Both the position numbers and the translations under genes were made by a program. The notes below the pieces were generated by a model, which was not told the origin of the DNA, searched no databases, and was given only the letters and a program-made list of their open reading frames with translations. Source: Candidatus Dormiibacterota bacterium (GTDB lineage: Bacteria; Chloroflexota; Dormibacteria; Aeolococcales; Aeolococcaceae). From it: a DNA stretch of 64,000 nucleotides. Location of the stretch: NCBI GenBank assembly GCA_003153505.1, contig PLZA01000020.1:62001-126000 (forward strand), given 5' to 3'. Below are positions 10,294-20,118 of the stretch, in pieces. Positions within the stretch are counted from its first letter, which is position 1; each line of letters opens with the position of its first letter.

Positions 10294-11173
10294 TCGGCGG
10301 AGTCGACGGATCGTGCTGGCTGCCGCAGCAGCCGGCATCACGCTGGCCGCGCTCATGAGCGGGAGCGCATCGGCACGAGCAGCTGATCCGTGGTGGGGCC
10401 GGGTTGCGCTGCCCGGTGTCTCCCTCACCAACGTTTCCGCCATCGGTGACACGATCCTGGTGCGCACCGGATCGGGGAGGATTCTGCGGTCCGGCGACGG
10501 TGGCAGGACCTTCTCGGCCGCGCCGGTCGATGCGCTGTTCCCTCCGACCGCCGTCGTCGTGAGCGGGGAGCAGCGCTGGGCGATCGGCTCCACCGGGCGT
10601 GTGCTCCACGCGGCCAGCACGTCGTCCCAGGGTGCCGGAACCCTCGACCCTGGCTCACCCGATCTCGGGAGCGCCGCCACCTCGATCGCCGCGCCGGCGG
10701 CGCTGCCCGGGGTCGTGGTGGCCGTGAGCACCGACGGCACGGTGTGGCGCCGCGGCCAGGACGGCGACTGGAAGCAGGCGCTGCTGCTGCTGCCAGCGAG
10801 CATTGTCCAGGGCGTTCCGCGGGTCACGTCGGTCACCGCATTCACGCAGCCGCTCAGCCAGGCGATCTACCTCGGCACCGATGGCTATGCGGTCCTGATC
10901 AGCACCGACGGGGGCGACGACTGGATCCGCGCGGGTCCCGGACTTCCCGACTCGGTTGCCTCCCTTTCCGCGGACTCGGCTCGCCACGCCGTCTACGCGG
11001 CGACGCCGGACGGGCTCTGGGAGCACGTGCTCCAGTCGCTGCCCGCTCCACCCGCCTACCAGGACGCGGCGCTCGTCTGGCGCTGGCTCGGGATTGGCGC
11101 GATCACGCTGGTCGCGGCGGCAGCCGCGCTGCTCGGCATGACCCGCTTGGTGCCGCGCCGCCAATCCGGCTGA
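10283..11173 (+). CDS. Exported Asp-box protein with C-terminal membrane anchor
   Basis: 296 aa. The N terminus has twin Arg-type basic residues ([15 protein letters not shown]) and a signal peptide ending near ASARA. Asp-box-like repeats follow ([16 protein letters not shown]), and a hydrophobic helix close to the C terminus (about 264-285) ends in basic residues. It looks like a shorter relative of the 3090-4460 product. The ATG at 10283 overlaps the end of the CPBP gene, so HIT-CPBP-Asp-box forms one tightly coupled cassette. No enzyme motif was recognised; a structural or scaffold role outside the membrane is inferred. Confidence 0.7.
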   Translation: MGSDRRSRRIVLAAAAAGITLAALMSGSASARAADPWWGRVALPGVSLTNVSAIGDTILVRTGSGRILRSGDGGRTFSAAPVDALFPPTAVVVSGEQRWAIGSTGRVLHAASTSSQGAGTLDPGSPDLGSAATSIAAPAALPGVVVAVSTDGTVWRRGQDGDWKQALLLLPASIVQGVPRVTSVTAFTQPLSQAIYLGTDGYAVLISTDGGDDWIRAGPGLPDSVASLSADSARHAVYAATPDGLWEHVLQSLPAPPAYQDAALVWRWLGIGAITLVAAAAALLGMTRLVPRRQSG

Positions 11174-11201
11174 GGCGCCGCGCGCGCAAGATCGCTTCGA
11201 G

Positions 11202-11207
11202 TAGCGT
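11202..11207 (+). promoter_or_regulatory. Candidate -10 box (TAGCGT) for the DUF255 gene
   Basis: TAGCGT ends 7 bases before the ATG at 11215. No ribosome-binding site is visible, so a leaderless mRNA is likely. Confidence 0.35.
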
Positions 11208-11214
11208 GGCCGCA

Positions 11215-13245
11215 ATGGCCAACCGCCTCATCACCGAGTCGAGCCCGTACCTGCTCCAGCACGCTGAGAACCCTGTCGACTGGTATCCGTGGGGCGACGC
11301 GGCGTTTGAGCGGGCGCGCAGCGACGACCGTCCGGTCATGCTCTCGGTCGGCTACAGCGCGTGTCATTGGTGCCACGTGATGGCCCATGAGTCCTTCGAG
11401 AACGCCGACATCGCCTCCCTGATGAATGAGCTCTTCGTGAGCATCAAGGTGGACCGGGAGGAGCGCCCGGACGTCGACTCGGTGTACATGAGCGCTGCTC
11501 AGGCCATGGGCGTCCCGGGGGGCTGGCCGCTGACGGTCTTCCTGACGCCCATGGGACTGCCCTTCTACGCGGGCACGTATTTTCCGCCGGAGGACCGCCC
11601 GGGCTTGCGGGGGTTTCCGGCGGTGCTTCGGGCCGCGGCCACTGCGTATCACGACCAGCGCGATGAGATCGACGCCATGGGTGAGAAGGTGCGCGACGCC
11701 GTCGCGCCGCGCGAGCTCCCCGCGCCCGGCGAGGCGACCACAGCACTCCTCGACGCCGCCGCGAAGAAGCTCTCGAGCGATACCGATCGGACCCACGGCG
11801 GATTCGGTGCGGCGCCGAAGTTCCCACACCCTCAGGCGCTCGATCTGTTGCTGCGCAGGTCGCTCGCCACCGGCGACGCCGTCCTCCGCGATGCCGCCGT
11901 GCTCAGCCTCGATGCGATGGCGCGGGGCGGGATCCACGATCAGGTTGGTGGTGGCTTTCACCGGTACAGCGTCGATGCGCGCTGGTCGGTGCCGCACTTC
12001 GAGAAGATGCTCTACGACAACGCGCTCCTTGCTCCGGTGTATCTGCACGCGTACCAGTTGAGCGGTCGCGAGGACATGCTCGACGTCTGCACACGCACGC
12101 TCGACTACATCGCACGGGAGCTGCGCCTTCCCGGAGGCGCGCTTGCCGCGTCGCAGGATGCGGACAGTCCTGGTGGCGAGGGGGCATTCTTCGTCTGGAC
12201 GCCGGCGCAGCTGCGCGACGTGCTGGGTGCAGAGGACGGCGCCTTGGCCGCTCGCATCTTCGGGGTCGTGGATGGCGGCAACTTCGAGCACGGGACGACG
12301 GTGCTGTCCATGCCATACCCGCTCACGCAGATCGCCAGGTCGATGTCGATCGGCGAGCACGAGTTGCGTTCGCGACTCGAGGATATCCGCGTACGACTCC
12401 GGATCGCCCGGGCGGCGCGACCCGCACCGGATCGCGACGGCAAGGTCATCACCGCATGGAACGCGCTCGCGATCCGCGCCTTCGCCGAGGCCGGCCCCGC
12501 GCTCGATCGGCCGGACTATGTCGCGGTCGCGGCGACGTGCGCCGATTTCGTGCTCGAGCACCTGGTGCGCGACGGGGTCGTCATGCGCATCTGGAACGGG
12601 GGCGAGGGAAGGATCATCGGCTTTCTCGATGACGCCGCCAACCTCGGCGACGCGCTGCTCACGCTGTACGAGGCGACCGGCGAGCCGCGGTACTTCACAG
12701 CGGCTCTCGCGCTCTGTGAACGGATCGTCGAGCAGCATCGCGACGCTGACGCCAACTACTTCGACACCGCCGCCGACTCCGAGCCGTTGATCGTGCGCCC
12801 GCGAACCATCGATGACAACCCGGTGAGCGCCGGTCAGTCGGTCGCCGCGACGCTCTTCTGCCGAATGCACGCGTTCACCGGTGAGGAGCGCTGGCACGCC
12901 CGCGCGATGGAGATCATCGCACCGCTTGGGACCGTGGTCGCGCGAGCGCCGCTTGCCGTTGCTGGCCTGGCAGCCGCGATGGAGCTGGCGGTCGGACCGA
13001 TGCGCGAGATCGCGATCGCCGGAGATCCTGGCGACGCACGCACCCGCGCGCTCCTCGACATCGCGCAGCGGCGCTTCGACCCACTGACCGTGCTCGCCTG
13101 GGGACCGGCGGAATCAGTCCCACTCCTCGAAGGCAGGACTCCGGTCGATGGTGCCCCGGCCGCCTATGTCTGCCGCGGCTTTGTCTGCCGGGCCCCCGTA
13201 ACTTCGGTGTCCGACCTGATGGGCGAGCTCGCGGCCCGGGCTTGA
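11215..13245 (+). CDS. Thioredoxin domain-containing protein, DUF255/YyaL (SSP411-like) family
   Basis: 676 aa, the usual length. The N-terminal thioredoxin-like domain (DUF255) starts with the hallmark [19 protein letters not shown] and has the CHWC redox motif at residues 50-53. The rest is an (alpha/alpha)6-barrel resembling N-acylglucosamine epimerases ([24 protein letters not shown]-like segment, [16 protein letters not shown]). Family members are common but without proven activity. The ATG fits the conserved start; the long upstream open frame belongs to the Asp-box gene region. It nearly abuts the convergent hut operon (4 bases). Confidence 0.93.
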   Translation: MANRLITESSPYLLQHAENPVDWYPWGDAAFERARSDDRPVMLSVGYSACHWCHVMAHESFENADIASLMNELFVSIKVDREERPDVDSVYMSAAQAMGVPGGWPLTVFLTPMGLPFYAGTYFPPEDRPGLRGFPAVLRAAATAYHDQRDEIDAMGEKVRDAVAPRELPAPGEATTALLDAAAKKLSSDTDRTHGGFGAAPKFPHPQALDLLLRRSLATGDAVLRDAAVLSLDAMARGGIHDQVGGGFHRYSVDARWSVPHFEKMLYDNALLAPVYLHAYQLSGREDMLDVCTRTLDYIARELRLPGGALAASQDADSPGGEGAFFVWTPAQLRDVLGAEDGALAARIFGVVDGGNFEHGTTVLSMPYPLTQIARSMSIGEHELRSRLEDIRVRLRIARAARPAPDRDGKVITAWNALAIRAFAEAGPALDRPDYVAVAATCADFVLEHLVRDGVVMRIWNGGEGRIIGFLDDAANLGDALLTLYEATGEPRYFTAALALCERIVEQHRDADANYFDTAADSEPLIVRPRTIDDNPVSAGQSVAATLFCRMHAFTGEERWHARAMEIIAPLGTVVARAPLAVAGLAAAMELAVGPMREIAIAGDPGDARTRALLDIAQRRFDPLTVLAWGPAESVPLLEGRTPVDGAPAAYVCRGFVCRAPVTSVSDLMGELAARA

Positions 13246-13249
13246 CCGG

Positions 13250-14707
13250 TCAGAACTGACCGCAGCCCGAGGGCGTCGCCATCGCTTCCAGCGGCGGCAG
13301 GAAGTCGAAGACCGGGAGCTGACGCCGGTCGTCGACCGGAAGGTAATCGCCGGTGTGCGGATCCTCGACATAGTCCAGCTGCGGCCCGCGGCTCGTGATC
13401 TCGCGCAGCGCCGCGACCAGTCGGTCGATGTGCTCGACAGTCGTGCCGATGCCGAACGATGCCCGGATCGCGCCCGGGATCGCATGATGCTCGCCACGGC
13501 GGAGGCGCTCCCGGATGGTGTGGGCGTCCGCGATGCTCACGCCGAGCAGATGGGTGATGTACGGGTGCGCGCAGAAGCAGCCGTGGCGAACCCCGATTGC
13601 ATACTCCGCGCTGAGGATCGACGCCACGAGGGCGTGATGCATGCCGTCGACGGTGAACGTGCTCACGCCGAGCCGGTCGACGTCGAGTCCATCCCAGAGG
13701 CGGAGCCGGTGCAGCTTCGGGAGATCGTCGATCTGACCGTCGAGGTACGCGAGCAGTCGCTTCTCGTGCGCTCCGATGTGCGCCATGCCAGTGCGCTCGA
13801 GGATCGTGCACGCAGCGCCAAGGGCGATCGCGCCCACGACGTTCGGGCTGCCCGCCTCATGGCGATCCGGGAGCGGCGCCCACTGGACGTCGTCGGTGGT
13901 CACGTAGCTGACGGCGCCGCCGCCGGCAAGCATCGGCTCGGCGTCGGCGAGCACCGCCGACGGCCCGATCAAAACGCCGCCGCCGAACGGCGCGTACATC
14001 TTGTGCCCCGAGAGCGCGAGGAAGTCGATGCCCATCGCCACCATGTCGATGGATCGGTGCGGCGCCAGCTGGGCGGCGTCGACCGCGAGCAGCGCTCCGT
14101 GCTCATGCGCGAGCAGTCCGATCTCGGCGATGGGAAAGACCTCCCCGGTGACGTTGCTCGCGCCCGTGATCGCGACGATCCCGATGGGGCGGTGGCGATC
14201 CTCGAGGGCGCGGCGAAGATCGGCGAACAGCTGCTCCGGCGACTCCGGCGCGTCGAGCAGGTCGACCCGGGCCAGGCGCCGCCACGGCAGCATGTTCGCG
14301 TGGTGCTCGACGATCGTGCTCAGCACCGCGTGCCCGGGTCGCAACACCAGGCAGTGGGTCAGCAGGTTGATGGCCTCGGTGGTGTTTCTGACAAAGATGA
14401 CAGCGTCTGTCGAGCGGGCGCCCGTGAACGTCGCCACCGCCGATCGCGCTGCCTCGTAGGCGCGGGTCGACACCTGGGAGGCGAATCCCGCCCCGCGATG
14501 CACGCTCGAGTACCAGGGGAGGAACTCGATCACGGCGTCCGCGACCGCCTCCATCGCCGGTGTGCTCGCCGCCATGTCGAGGTTCACGTAGCTGCGCGTC
14601 TCGCCGCCGGCCAGCTGTACCTCCAGGTCCTGGCCGACGAGGCGGGGGAGGACGACACCCGCCGCGCGGCGCCCGGGCCGGCTCCGACGGCTGGATTCGG
14701 TGAGCAT
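13250..14707 (-). CDS. Class V aminotransferase (cysteine desulfurase/selenocysteine lyase-like), last gene of the hut operon
   Basis: 485-aa fold-type I PLP enzyme. Seen: the early segment YVNLDMAASTPAM, VEHHANMLPW, the Asp of the pyridine pocket in AVDAAQLAPH, and the Schiff-base Lys (about residue 236) in ALSGHKMYAP. Near the C terminus, GVRHGCFCAHPY holds two Cys where desulfurases have the catalytic Cys loop. An extra tail of about 40 residues ends in SGCGQF. Its ATG overlaps the hutI stop by one base (TGATG), so it is translationally coupled to histidine degradation, which is not a usual place for this family. It could act on a hut product or be a desulfurase carried in the operon. Confidence 0.85.
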   Translation of the reverse strand: MLTESSRRSRPGRRAAGVVLPRLVGQDLEVQLAGGETRSYVNLDMAASTPAMEAVADAVIEFLPWYSSVHRGAGFASQVSTRAYEAARSAVATFTGARSTDAVIFVRNTTEAINLLTHCLVLRPGHAVLSTIVEHHANMLPWRRLARVDLLDAPESPEQLFADLRRALEDRHRPIGIVAITGASNVTGEVFPIAEIGLLAHEHGALLAVDAAQLAPHRSIDMVAMGIDFLALSGHKMYAPFGGGVLIGPSAVLADAEPMLAGGGAVSYVTTDDVQWAPLPDRHEAGSPNVVGAIALGAACTILERTGMAHIGAHEKRLLAYLDGQIDDLPKLHRLRLWDGLDVDRLGVSTFTVDGMHHALVASILSAEYAIGVRHGCFCAHPYITHLLGVSIADAHTIRERLRRGEHHAIPGAIRASFGIGTTVEHIDRLVAALREITSRGPQLDYVEDPHTGDYLPVDDRRQLPVFDFLPPLEAMATPSGCGQF

Positions 14708-15927
14708 CAGGCCTTCGAGGGTACTGCCACGCGGCCCTCGAGCACCACGCTGGCCACGACGTCGCCACCCAGGTGATATGCGACGTCGACCCAGGAGGGA
14801 GTGTTCAGGATCACCGCGTCGCAGCGAAGCCCGGGTCGGAGCATGCCCCGATCGGCAAGCCCGAGGGCGGCCGCCCCACCGGTCGTGGCCGCAACCAGTG
14901 CCTGAGCAGGCGTCAGGCCGCCGAGCGCGACAGCCAGAGAGATCATCAGGGGCATCGACTCGCTGTAGCAGGTTCCCGGGTTGCAGTCCGTCGCCACGGC
15001 GACGGTGCAGCCGGCGTCGAGGAGCCGCCGCCCCGGCGGCGGGGGCCCGCCGAGCACCACTGAAGCACCCGGCAGGATCACGCCAACAACCCCAGCAGCG
15101 TTCAGCGCCTCGAGGTCGGTATTCGACGCATGCTCGAGATGGTCGGCGCTGACGGCGCCGGCACGAGCCGCAAGCAGTGCTCCGCCGCTGCGCGAGCGCT
15201 GCTCCGCGTGGATCTTGGGGCGCAATCCGTGCGCTCGGGCGGCGGTGAAGAGCCGCTCGCATTCGGCCACCGTGTATGCGCCCGTGTCGCAGAAGGCATC
15301 GACGAAGGTCGCACGTTTCGCGGCTGCGGCGACGCCGCGCGTGCACACGTCGTCGATGTACTCGTCGCGAGAACCGTCCGGAACCGCATGCAGCGGCAGA
15401 TACGTCGCCACGACGTCGGGGAGGTCCACCCACCGGCCGATGCGATCCGCCGCATCGAGCTGGCGCATCTCGGCCTCGTGCTCCAGCCCGTAGCCGCTCT
15501 TGACCTCGACGGTCGTCGTGCCGCCGGCGAGCATGCGTCGCGCTCGTTCGCGGCCCGCTGACGCGAGCTCCTCCACGCTGCCCGCGGCGGTGGCACGCAC
15601 GGTCGCCCGGATGCCCCCGCCCGACGCGGCGATCTCCTCATAGGTCGCTCCCGCCGCGCGCCGTGCGTACTCGTCGCCGCGGTCGCCGAGCCAGACGATG
15701 TGCGTGTGCGCGTCGACGAATCCCGGGAGGACGGCGGCGCCACGGGCATGTACCTCGAGCGCCCCCCGCGGGACATCGGCTCGGTCCAGCCCCGACTCGG
15801 GGCCCGCATACACGATGCGGCCGTCCCGAGCGACCAGCGCGGCATCCCGCACGACGCCGGGGGCGTCGCCGACCAGCGGGTCACACGTGCACAGCGCGCC
15901 GATGCCGTGGATGACGATCGCGCTCAT
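14707..15927 (-). CDS. hutI: Imidazolonepropionase
   Basis: 406-aa amidohydrolase-superfamily enzyme for step 3 of histidine breakdown: imidazolonepropionate to N-formimino-glutamate. The N-terminal metal motif is DAHTHIVW; further conserved pieces are EVKSGYGL, the His in DHLEHAS and the metal Asp in VATDCNPGT. Length is typical. The start overlaps the hutG stop by 4 bases and the stop overlaps the next gene by one base. Confidence 0.95.
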   Translation of the reverse strand: MSAIVIHGIGALCTCDPLVGDAPGVVRDAALVARDGRIVYAGPESGLDRADVPRGALEVHARGAAVLPGFVDAHTHIVWLGDRGDEYARRAAGATYEEIAASGGGIRATVRATAAGSVEELASAGRERARRMLAGGTTTVEVKSGYGLEHEAEMRQLDAADRIGRWVDLPDVVATYLPLHAVPDGSRDEYIDDVCTRGVAAAAKRATFVDAFCDTGAYTVAECERLFTAARAHGLRPKIHAEQRSRSGGALLAARAGAVSADHLEHASNTDLEALNAAGVVGVILPGASVVLGGPPPPGRRLLDAGCTVAVATDCNPGTCYSESMPLMISLAVALGGLTPAQALVAATTGGAAALGLADRGMLRPGLRCDAVILNTPSWVDVAYHLGGDVVASVVLEGRVAVPSKA

Positions 15928-16832
15928 CCCTCGCGCCTGCTCCCCGCCCGCGACGCGATGCCACTGGAGAAGGTGAGAAACGTCGCAGCCATGAGGCGGA
16001 CGGTCATCCCGTTGATGTCGGTATTGGCATCAACCTCGCAGAGATCGGCCGCGGCCACATGGGGATCGGCACCAAGCAGATACGCGGCGCGCAGGAGCTG
16101 ATCTGGATGCATCCCGCCGGGCAGGCTCGCCGGGCAGGCGGGTGCGAACGCGCGATCGATGACGTCGATGTCGAAATCGACGTAGATGTGCTCGGCGCCC
16201 CGCCCGACGAGCAGTGAGAGGGCGGCCGCGACGACGGCGTCGATGCCATCCCGGCGAACGGCGTGCAGCGGCACGATGTGCACGCCCTGCGCGCGCGCCC
16301 AGTCTGCGTGCTCCTGCGCATTGCCCAGCGGGTGGATGCCGATCTGGGCCACACGCTCACCGGGCAGGCCGGCCTCGATCAACTCGCGCACCGGTGTGCC
16401 GTTGCGCGACCCCGAGGTCGCCGGGCGGCAGTCATGGTGGGCGTCGAGGGTCAGCAGCGACCATGCCGCCGGGACCGCGCTCATGAGCCCGCGCAGGGCC
16501 GGGCGGGTGAGCGAGTTGTCGCCACCCACGACCACAACGTGGGTCGCAGCGCGTGCCGCCGTCTCGACGGCCGCCTGGATGCGATCGTGGGCCGCAGCCG
16601 CATCCGGGTCGTGTTGGTCGCCCTGGACGTCGCCCGCGTCGCGCACATGCAGGGCGGCGACGTCGATGGAGTGCTCCGCGTCCCAGGTCGGGAAGCGCCG
16701 CAATGCATCGCGGAATGCCGGAGGTGTCGACCAGGACTCCACCGGCGTGATCGAGGCCTTCGAGATCGGAGCGCCGAGCAGCACGAGGTCGGGTGCGTCA
16801 GCTTCTTCGGCGAGCCACTCGCGCGCGTTCAT
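15924..16832 (-). CDS. hutG: Formimidoylglutamase-type arginase-family hydrolase
   Basis: 302 aa, arginase/agmatinase fold. Position between hutU and hutI indicates hydrolysis of formiminoglutamate to glutamate and formamide. Metal motifs: GGDNS at 103-107, DAHHD at 130-134 and DFDID at 219-223. The first usually reads GGDHS, the His being a Mn ligand; here Asn106 replaces it. Such replacement may be tolerated in formimidoylglutamases, but I cannot check an alignment. Overlaps of 4 bases join it to hutU upstream and hutI downstream. Confidence 0.9.
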   Translation of the reverse strand: MNAREWLAEEADAPDLVLLGAPISKASITPVESWSTPPAFRDALRRFPTWDAEHSIDVAALHVRDAGDVQGDQHDPDAAAAHDRIQAAVETAARAATHVVVVGGDNSLTRPALRGLMSAVPAAWSLLTLDAHHDCRPATSGSRNGTPVRELIEAGLPGERVAQIGIHPLGNAQEHADWARAQGVHIVPLHAVRRDGIDAVVAAALSLLVGRGAEHIYVDFDIDVIDRAFAPACPASLPGGMHPDQLLRAAYLLGADPHVAAADLCEVDANTDINGMTVRLMAATFLTFSSGIASRAGSRREG

Positions 16833-18508
16833 GCGCCGCCGGCGGTTTCCGCGTCGAGCATGGGAACGCGGACACCGCGTTCACGGGCCGCGTCGCGCGC
16901 CAGCGGATAGCCGGCGTCCGCATGGCGCATCACGCCCGTGGACGGGTCGTTGGTGAGCACGAGCTCGCAGCGCCGGGCCGAGAGCTCGCTGCCGTCCGCG
17001 CACACTTGGGCTCCGGCGTGGATCGACAGCCCCATCCCGACACCGCCACCGTGGTGGACGGCGACCCATGTCGCACCGCTCGCGGTGTTGAGCAGCGCGT
17101 TGAGTACCGGCCAGTCGGCGATCGCGTCGCTGCCGTCGCGCATCGCCTCGGTTTCGCGCATCGGTGATGCGACCGAGCCGCTGTCGAGGTGATCCCGCCC
17201 GATGACCACCGGCGCGGACAGCTCACCGCTGCGCACCATGTCGTTGAATCGCACTCCGGCGAGGTGGCGCTCGCCGGCGCCGAGCCAGCAGATCCGCGCC
17301 GGAAGACCCTGAAATTGCACGCGCTCCTGGGCGAGGCGCAGCCAGCGGTGCAGCCCGTCGTGATCCGGGAACAGCTCGAGCATCGCCGCGTCGGTGCGTG
17401 CGATGTCGGCGGGGTCGCCGCTCAACGCCACCCAGCGGAACGGCCCGCGACCCTCGCAGAACTGGTCGCGGATGTAGGCGGGAACGAATCCCGGGTACGC
17501 AAACGCATCGGCGAAGCCGCCGGTGCGCGCCTGGTCGCGGAGCGAGTTGCCGTAGTCGAACACTTCCGATCCGCGGCGCTGATACTCGACCATCGCCTCG
17601 CAGTGGCGCGCCATCGACTCGCGCGAGCGGCGAATGTACCCCTCGGGATCGCTCGCTCGCAGCGTCGCCGCGGCCTCCAGGCTCAGCCCGGCGGGAACGT
17701 AGCCGTTGAGCGGGTCGTGGGCACTGGTCTGATCGGTGACAACGTCGATCGCCAGCGATGACTCAAGCAGCGCGGGCAGCGCCTCGGCTGCGTTGGCGCA
17801 CACCGCCACCGAGAGCGCGCGTCCTTCCTCGCGCGCCACATCGCAGCGACGCACCGCGGCGTCCAGCGTGTCGGCAACCTCGTCGACGTACCCGGTGTCC
17901 AGGCGGCGCTGGATGCGAGCGGGATCGACCTCGATGCAGAGCGCGACCCCGCCACTCATCGTGACGGCGAGCGGCTGGGCGCCCCCCATGCCGCCGAGCC
18001 CCGAGGTCACCACGAGTCGGCCGGTCAGGGTCCCGCCGAACCGCTTCCGCGCCACCGCCTCGAAGGTCTCGAACGTTCCCTGGAGGATGCCCTGGGTGCC
18101 GATGTAGATCCACGACCCCGCGGTCATCTGCCCGTACATGGTCAGCCCCAGCGCCTCGAGACGCCAGAACTCCTCCCAGGTCGCCCAGCGGGGCACGAGG
18201 AGGGAATTGGCGATCAGCACCCGTGGGGCGAGCTCGTGGGTCCTGGCAACGCCCACGGGCTTGCCCGACTGGACCAGCAGGGTCTCGTCGTCGCGCAGCG
18301 AGCGGAGCGTTGCGACGATGGCGTCGAAGCACTCCCATGAGCGCGCCGCGCGACCCGTGCCGCCGTAGACGACCAGCGAGTCAGGGTCCTCGGCCACCGC
18401 CGGGTCGAGGTTGTTCATGAGGCAGCGAAGCGGCGCCTCGGTCTGCCAGCTGCCGCACGTCAGCGCGGTGCCGTGGGGCGCGCGGACCGGGCGGGCGCCG
18501 GCGGTCAT
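16829..18508 (-). CDS. hutU: Urocanate hydratase
   Basis: 559-aa cytoplasmic enzyme that converts urocanate to imidazolonepropionate with tightly bound NAD+ as electrophile. Recognised from the near-terminal [28 protein letters not shown] type sequence, the NAD-binding glycine run [12 protein letters not shown], and [17 protein letters not shown], which includes the active-site Cys region. Length matches the family (about 555). It overlaps hutH and hutG by 4 bases each. Confidence 0.97.
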   Translation of the reverse strand: MTAGARPVRAPHGTALTCGSWQTEAPLRCLMNNLDPAVAEDPDSLVVYGGTGRAARSWECFDAIVATLRSLRDDETLLVQSGKPVGVARTHELAPRVLIANSLLVPRWATWEEFWRLEALGLTMYGQMTAGSWIYIGTQGILQGTFETFEAVARKRFGGTLTGRLVVTSGLGGMGGAQPLAVTMSGGVALCIEVDPARIQRRLDTGYVDEVADTLDAAVRRCDVAREEGRALSVAVCANAAEALPALLESSLAIDVVTDQTSAHDPLNGYVPAGLSLEAAATLRASDPEGYIRRSRESMARHCEAMVEYQRRGSEVFDYGNSLRDQARTGGFADAFAYPGFVPAYIRDQFCEGRGPFRWVALSGDPADIARTDAAMLELFPDHDGLHRWLRLAQERVQFQGLPARICWLGAGERHLAGVRFNDMVRSGELSAPVVIGRDHLDSGSVASPMRETEAMRDGSDAIADWPVLNALLNTASGATWVAVHHGGGVGMGLSIHAGAQVCADGSELSARRCELVLTNDPSTGVMRHADAGYPLARDAARERGVRVPMLDAETAGGA

Positions 18509-20031
18509 AGGAGGGTCACCCCGGCGGCGGCCAGTGCGGCCCGCCAGGCGGCATCGCGCACCCAGGTCTCGGCCGCCTCGAGATCACCGCTGAGAATGCG
18601 GTCGGCCGCGAGCGAGGGCGTCTCCCGGCGCAGGCTGGCGATGACCGCGCCGGTCGCCGGACCCGGCCGCAGCGGATGGCGCATCTCGATCGCCTGGGAC
18701 GCGCTCAACACCTCGATGGCGAGCACGGCGCGGAGCAGCGGCACCGAACGCCGGGTGCGCAGCGCCGCCTCGTATCCCATCGAGACGTGGTCCTCCTGAC
18801 CGGCGCTGGTCGCTGCGCTCTGCACCGCGAAGGGCGTGGCTGCGTGACGGAGCGCTGCGACCATGGCCGCCGCCGTGTACTGGGTGATCATCAGACCGCT
18901 GTTCAGTCCCGGCTCGGGGCTCAGGAATGCGGGCAGACCTCGCGAGCGCGCGGGGTCGAGCAGCCGGTCGACGCGGCGCTCGCTGATCGCGGCCACATCC
19001 GCGCATACCGACGCCAGCATGTCGGCGGCGTACGCGAGCGCCTGGCCGTGGAAGTTGCCTGCGCTCACAACCGTCTCCCCGAGGACTACCGGGTTGTCGA
19101 CAACACTGGCCAATTCGTGGTCGATGGTCTGGCGGCAGAAGGCGACCACGTCGCGTGCGGCGCCGTGCACCTGGGGCGCGCAGCGCAGCGAGTAGGCATC
19201 CTGGACCGCATGGCGCGAGGGTCGGTGCGACGCGACGATCGGGCTGCCGGCGAGCAGCGCACGCAGGTTGGCGGCCGAGGCGGCCTGTCCAGGGGCGGGA
19301 CGGAGGGCGACCACCCGCTCGTCGTACGCCACGGTGGTGCCGAGCAACGCCTCGACACTCAAGGCGCAGGCAAGGTCGGCGAGGCGGAGCAGGTCCTCGA
19401 TGTCATGCACCGCCAGCGCGAGCAGGCTGGTCATCGCATCGGTGCCGTTGATGAGCGCGAGGCCCTCCTTCGGCTCGACGTCGACCGGGACCAGGCCGTG
19501 GTCGCGCAGCGCCGCTCCGCCCTCGACTCGAACGCCACCCGCGCCGGCCGCCCAGCCCAGCCCGAGCAGCACCGTGGCAATCGAGGCGAGCGGCGCGAGA
19601 TCACCCGACGCGCCGAGGGAGCCGTGCTCCGGCACCCAGGGAATGATTCCCGCATCGAGCAACCCGAGCAGCGCTTCGACCAGCTCGACGCGCACGCCGG
19701 AGAGCCCGGCGGCGAGGGTGCGCGCGCGGAGCAGGATCATCCCGCGAACCACCTCGTCGTCCAGGCGGGGTCCGGAGCCCGCGGCGTGGCTGAGGACGAC
19801 CGACCGCTGCAGCAGCGCTCGGTCGGCCGGATCGACGGCGAGGTCCGCCAGCGCACCGAAGCCGGTCGTGACCCCATAGACCACCGCGCCCTCGCGATCG
19901 AGGCGGTCGACGACCTCGCGCGCCGGGAGCATCCGCGCCCGCACCCCGGGATCGAGGGCCACGGCCTCGTGCCCCCGGGCCGCGCGCACCACGGCGTCGA
20001 TGGTGAGCGAGCCGCCGTCGACTGTGATCAT
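18505..20031 (-). CDS. hutH: Histidine ammonia-lyase
   Basis: 508-aa enzyme that opens the hut pathway by deaminating L-histidine to urocanate. The autocatalytic MIO cofactor motif Ala-Ser-Gly is at residues 141-143 in [13 protein letters not shown]. Also seen are the Tyr-loop region [17 protein letters not shown] and [15 protein letters not shown]. It is the first gene of the operon. On the minus strand a TAGGCT box ends 9 bases before the ATG, consistent with a leaderless or nearly leaderless start. No HutC or HutP regulator gene is in the window. Confidence 0.97.
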   Translation of the reverse strand: MITVDGGSLTIDAVVRAARGHEAVALDPGVRARMLPAREVVDRLDREGAVVYGVTTGFGALADLAVDPADRALLQRSVVLSHAAGSGPRLDDEVVRGMILLRARTLAAGLSGVRVELVEALLGLLDAGIIPWVPEHGSLGASGDLAPLASIATVLLGLGWAAGAGGVRVEGGAALRDHGLVPVDVEPKEGLALINGTDAMTSLLALAVHDIEDLLRLADLACALSVEALLGTTVAYDERVVALRPAPGQAASAANLRALLAGSPIVASHRPSRHAVQDAYSLRCAPQVHGAARDVVAFCRQTIDHELASVVDNPVVLGETVVSAGNFHGQALAYAADMLASVCADVAAISERRVDRLLDPARSRGLPAFLSPEPGLNSGLMITQYTAAAMVAALRHAATPFAVQSAATSAGQEDHVSMGYEAALRTRRSVPLLRAVLAIEVLSASQAIEMRHPLRPGPATGAVIASLRRETPSLAADRILSGDLEAAETWVRDAAWRAALAAAGVTLL

Positions 20032-20118
20032 TCGGCGAGCAGCCTACTCGACCACGGAGGCGTCCTTCGCGAATCGTGGCCCGCGAACCCTTGGCGCGCG
20101 CACGTACGTTATGTCTCT
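20032..20118. promoter_or_regulatory. Divergent control region between hutH and the TadE-cluster leader gene
   Basis: This 87-base gap separates two divergent operons. It holds an inverted repeat TTCGCG (20066-20071) and CGCGAA (20082-20087) with a 10-base spacer, and an ACGTACGT palindrome at 20102-20109. Candidate -10 boxes are TAGGCT (minus strand, 20041-20046) for hutH and TACGTT (20105-20110) for the plus-strand gene. Regulator binding is inference. Confidence 0.35.

Noticed and set aside
11056-12897. 613-residue minus-strand open frame
   Set aside because: Antisense shadow of the DUF255 gene, with no domain pattern.
18676-20118. Long plus-strand open frame running into the Pro-rich membrane protein
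   Set aside because: It is antisense to hutH, low in hydrophobic and catalytic pattern, and typical of shadow frames in GC-rich DNA; the real gene starts at GTG 20119.
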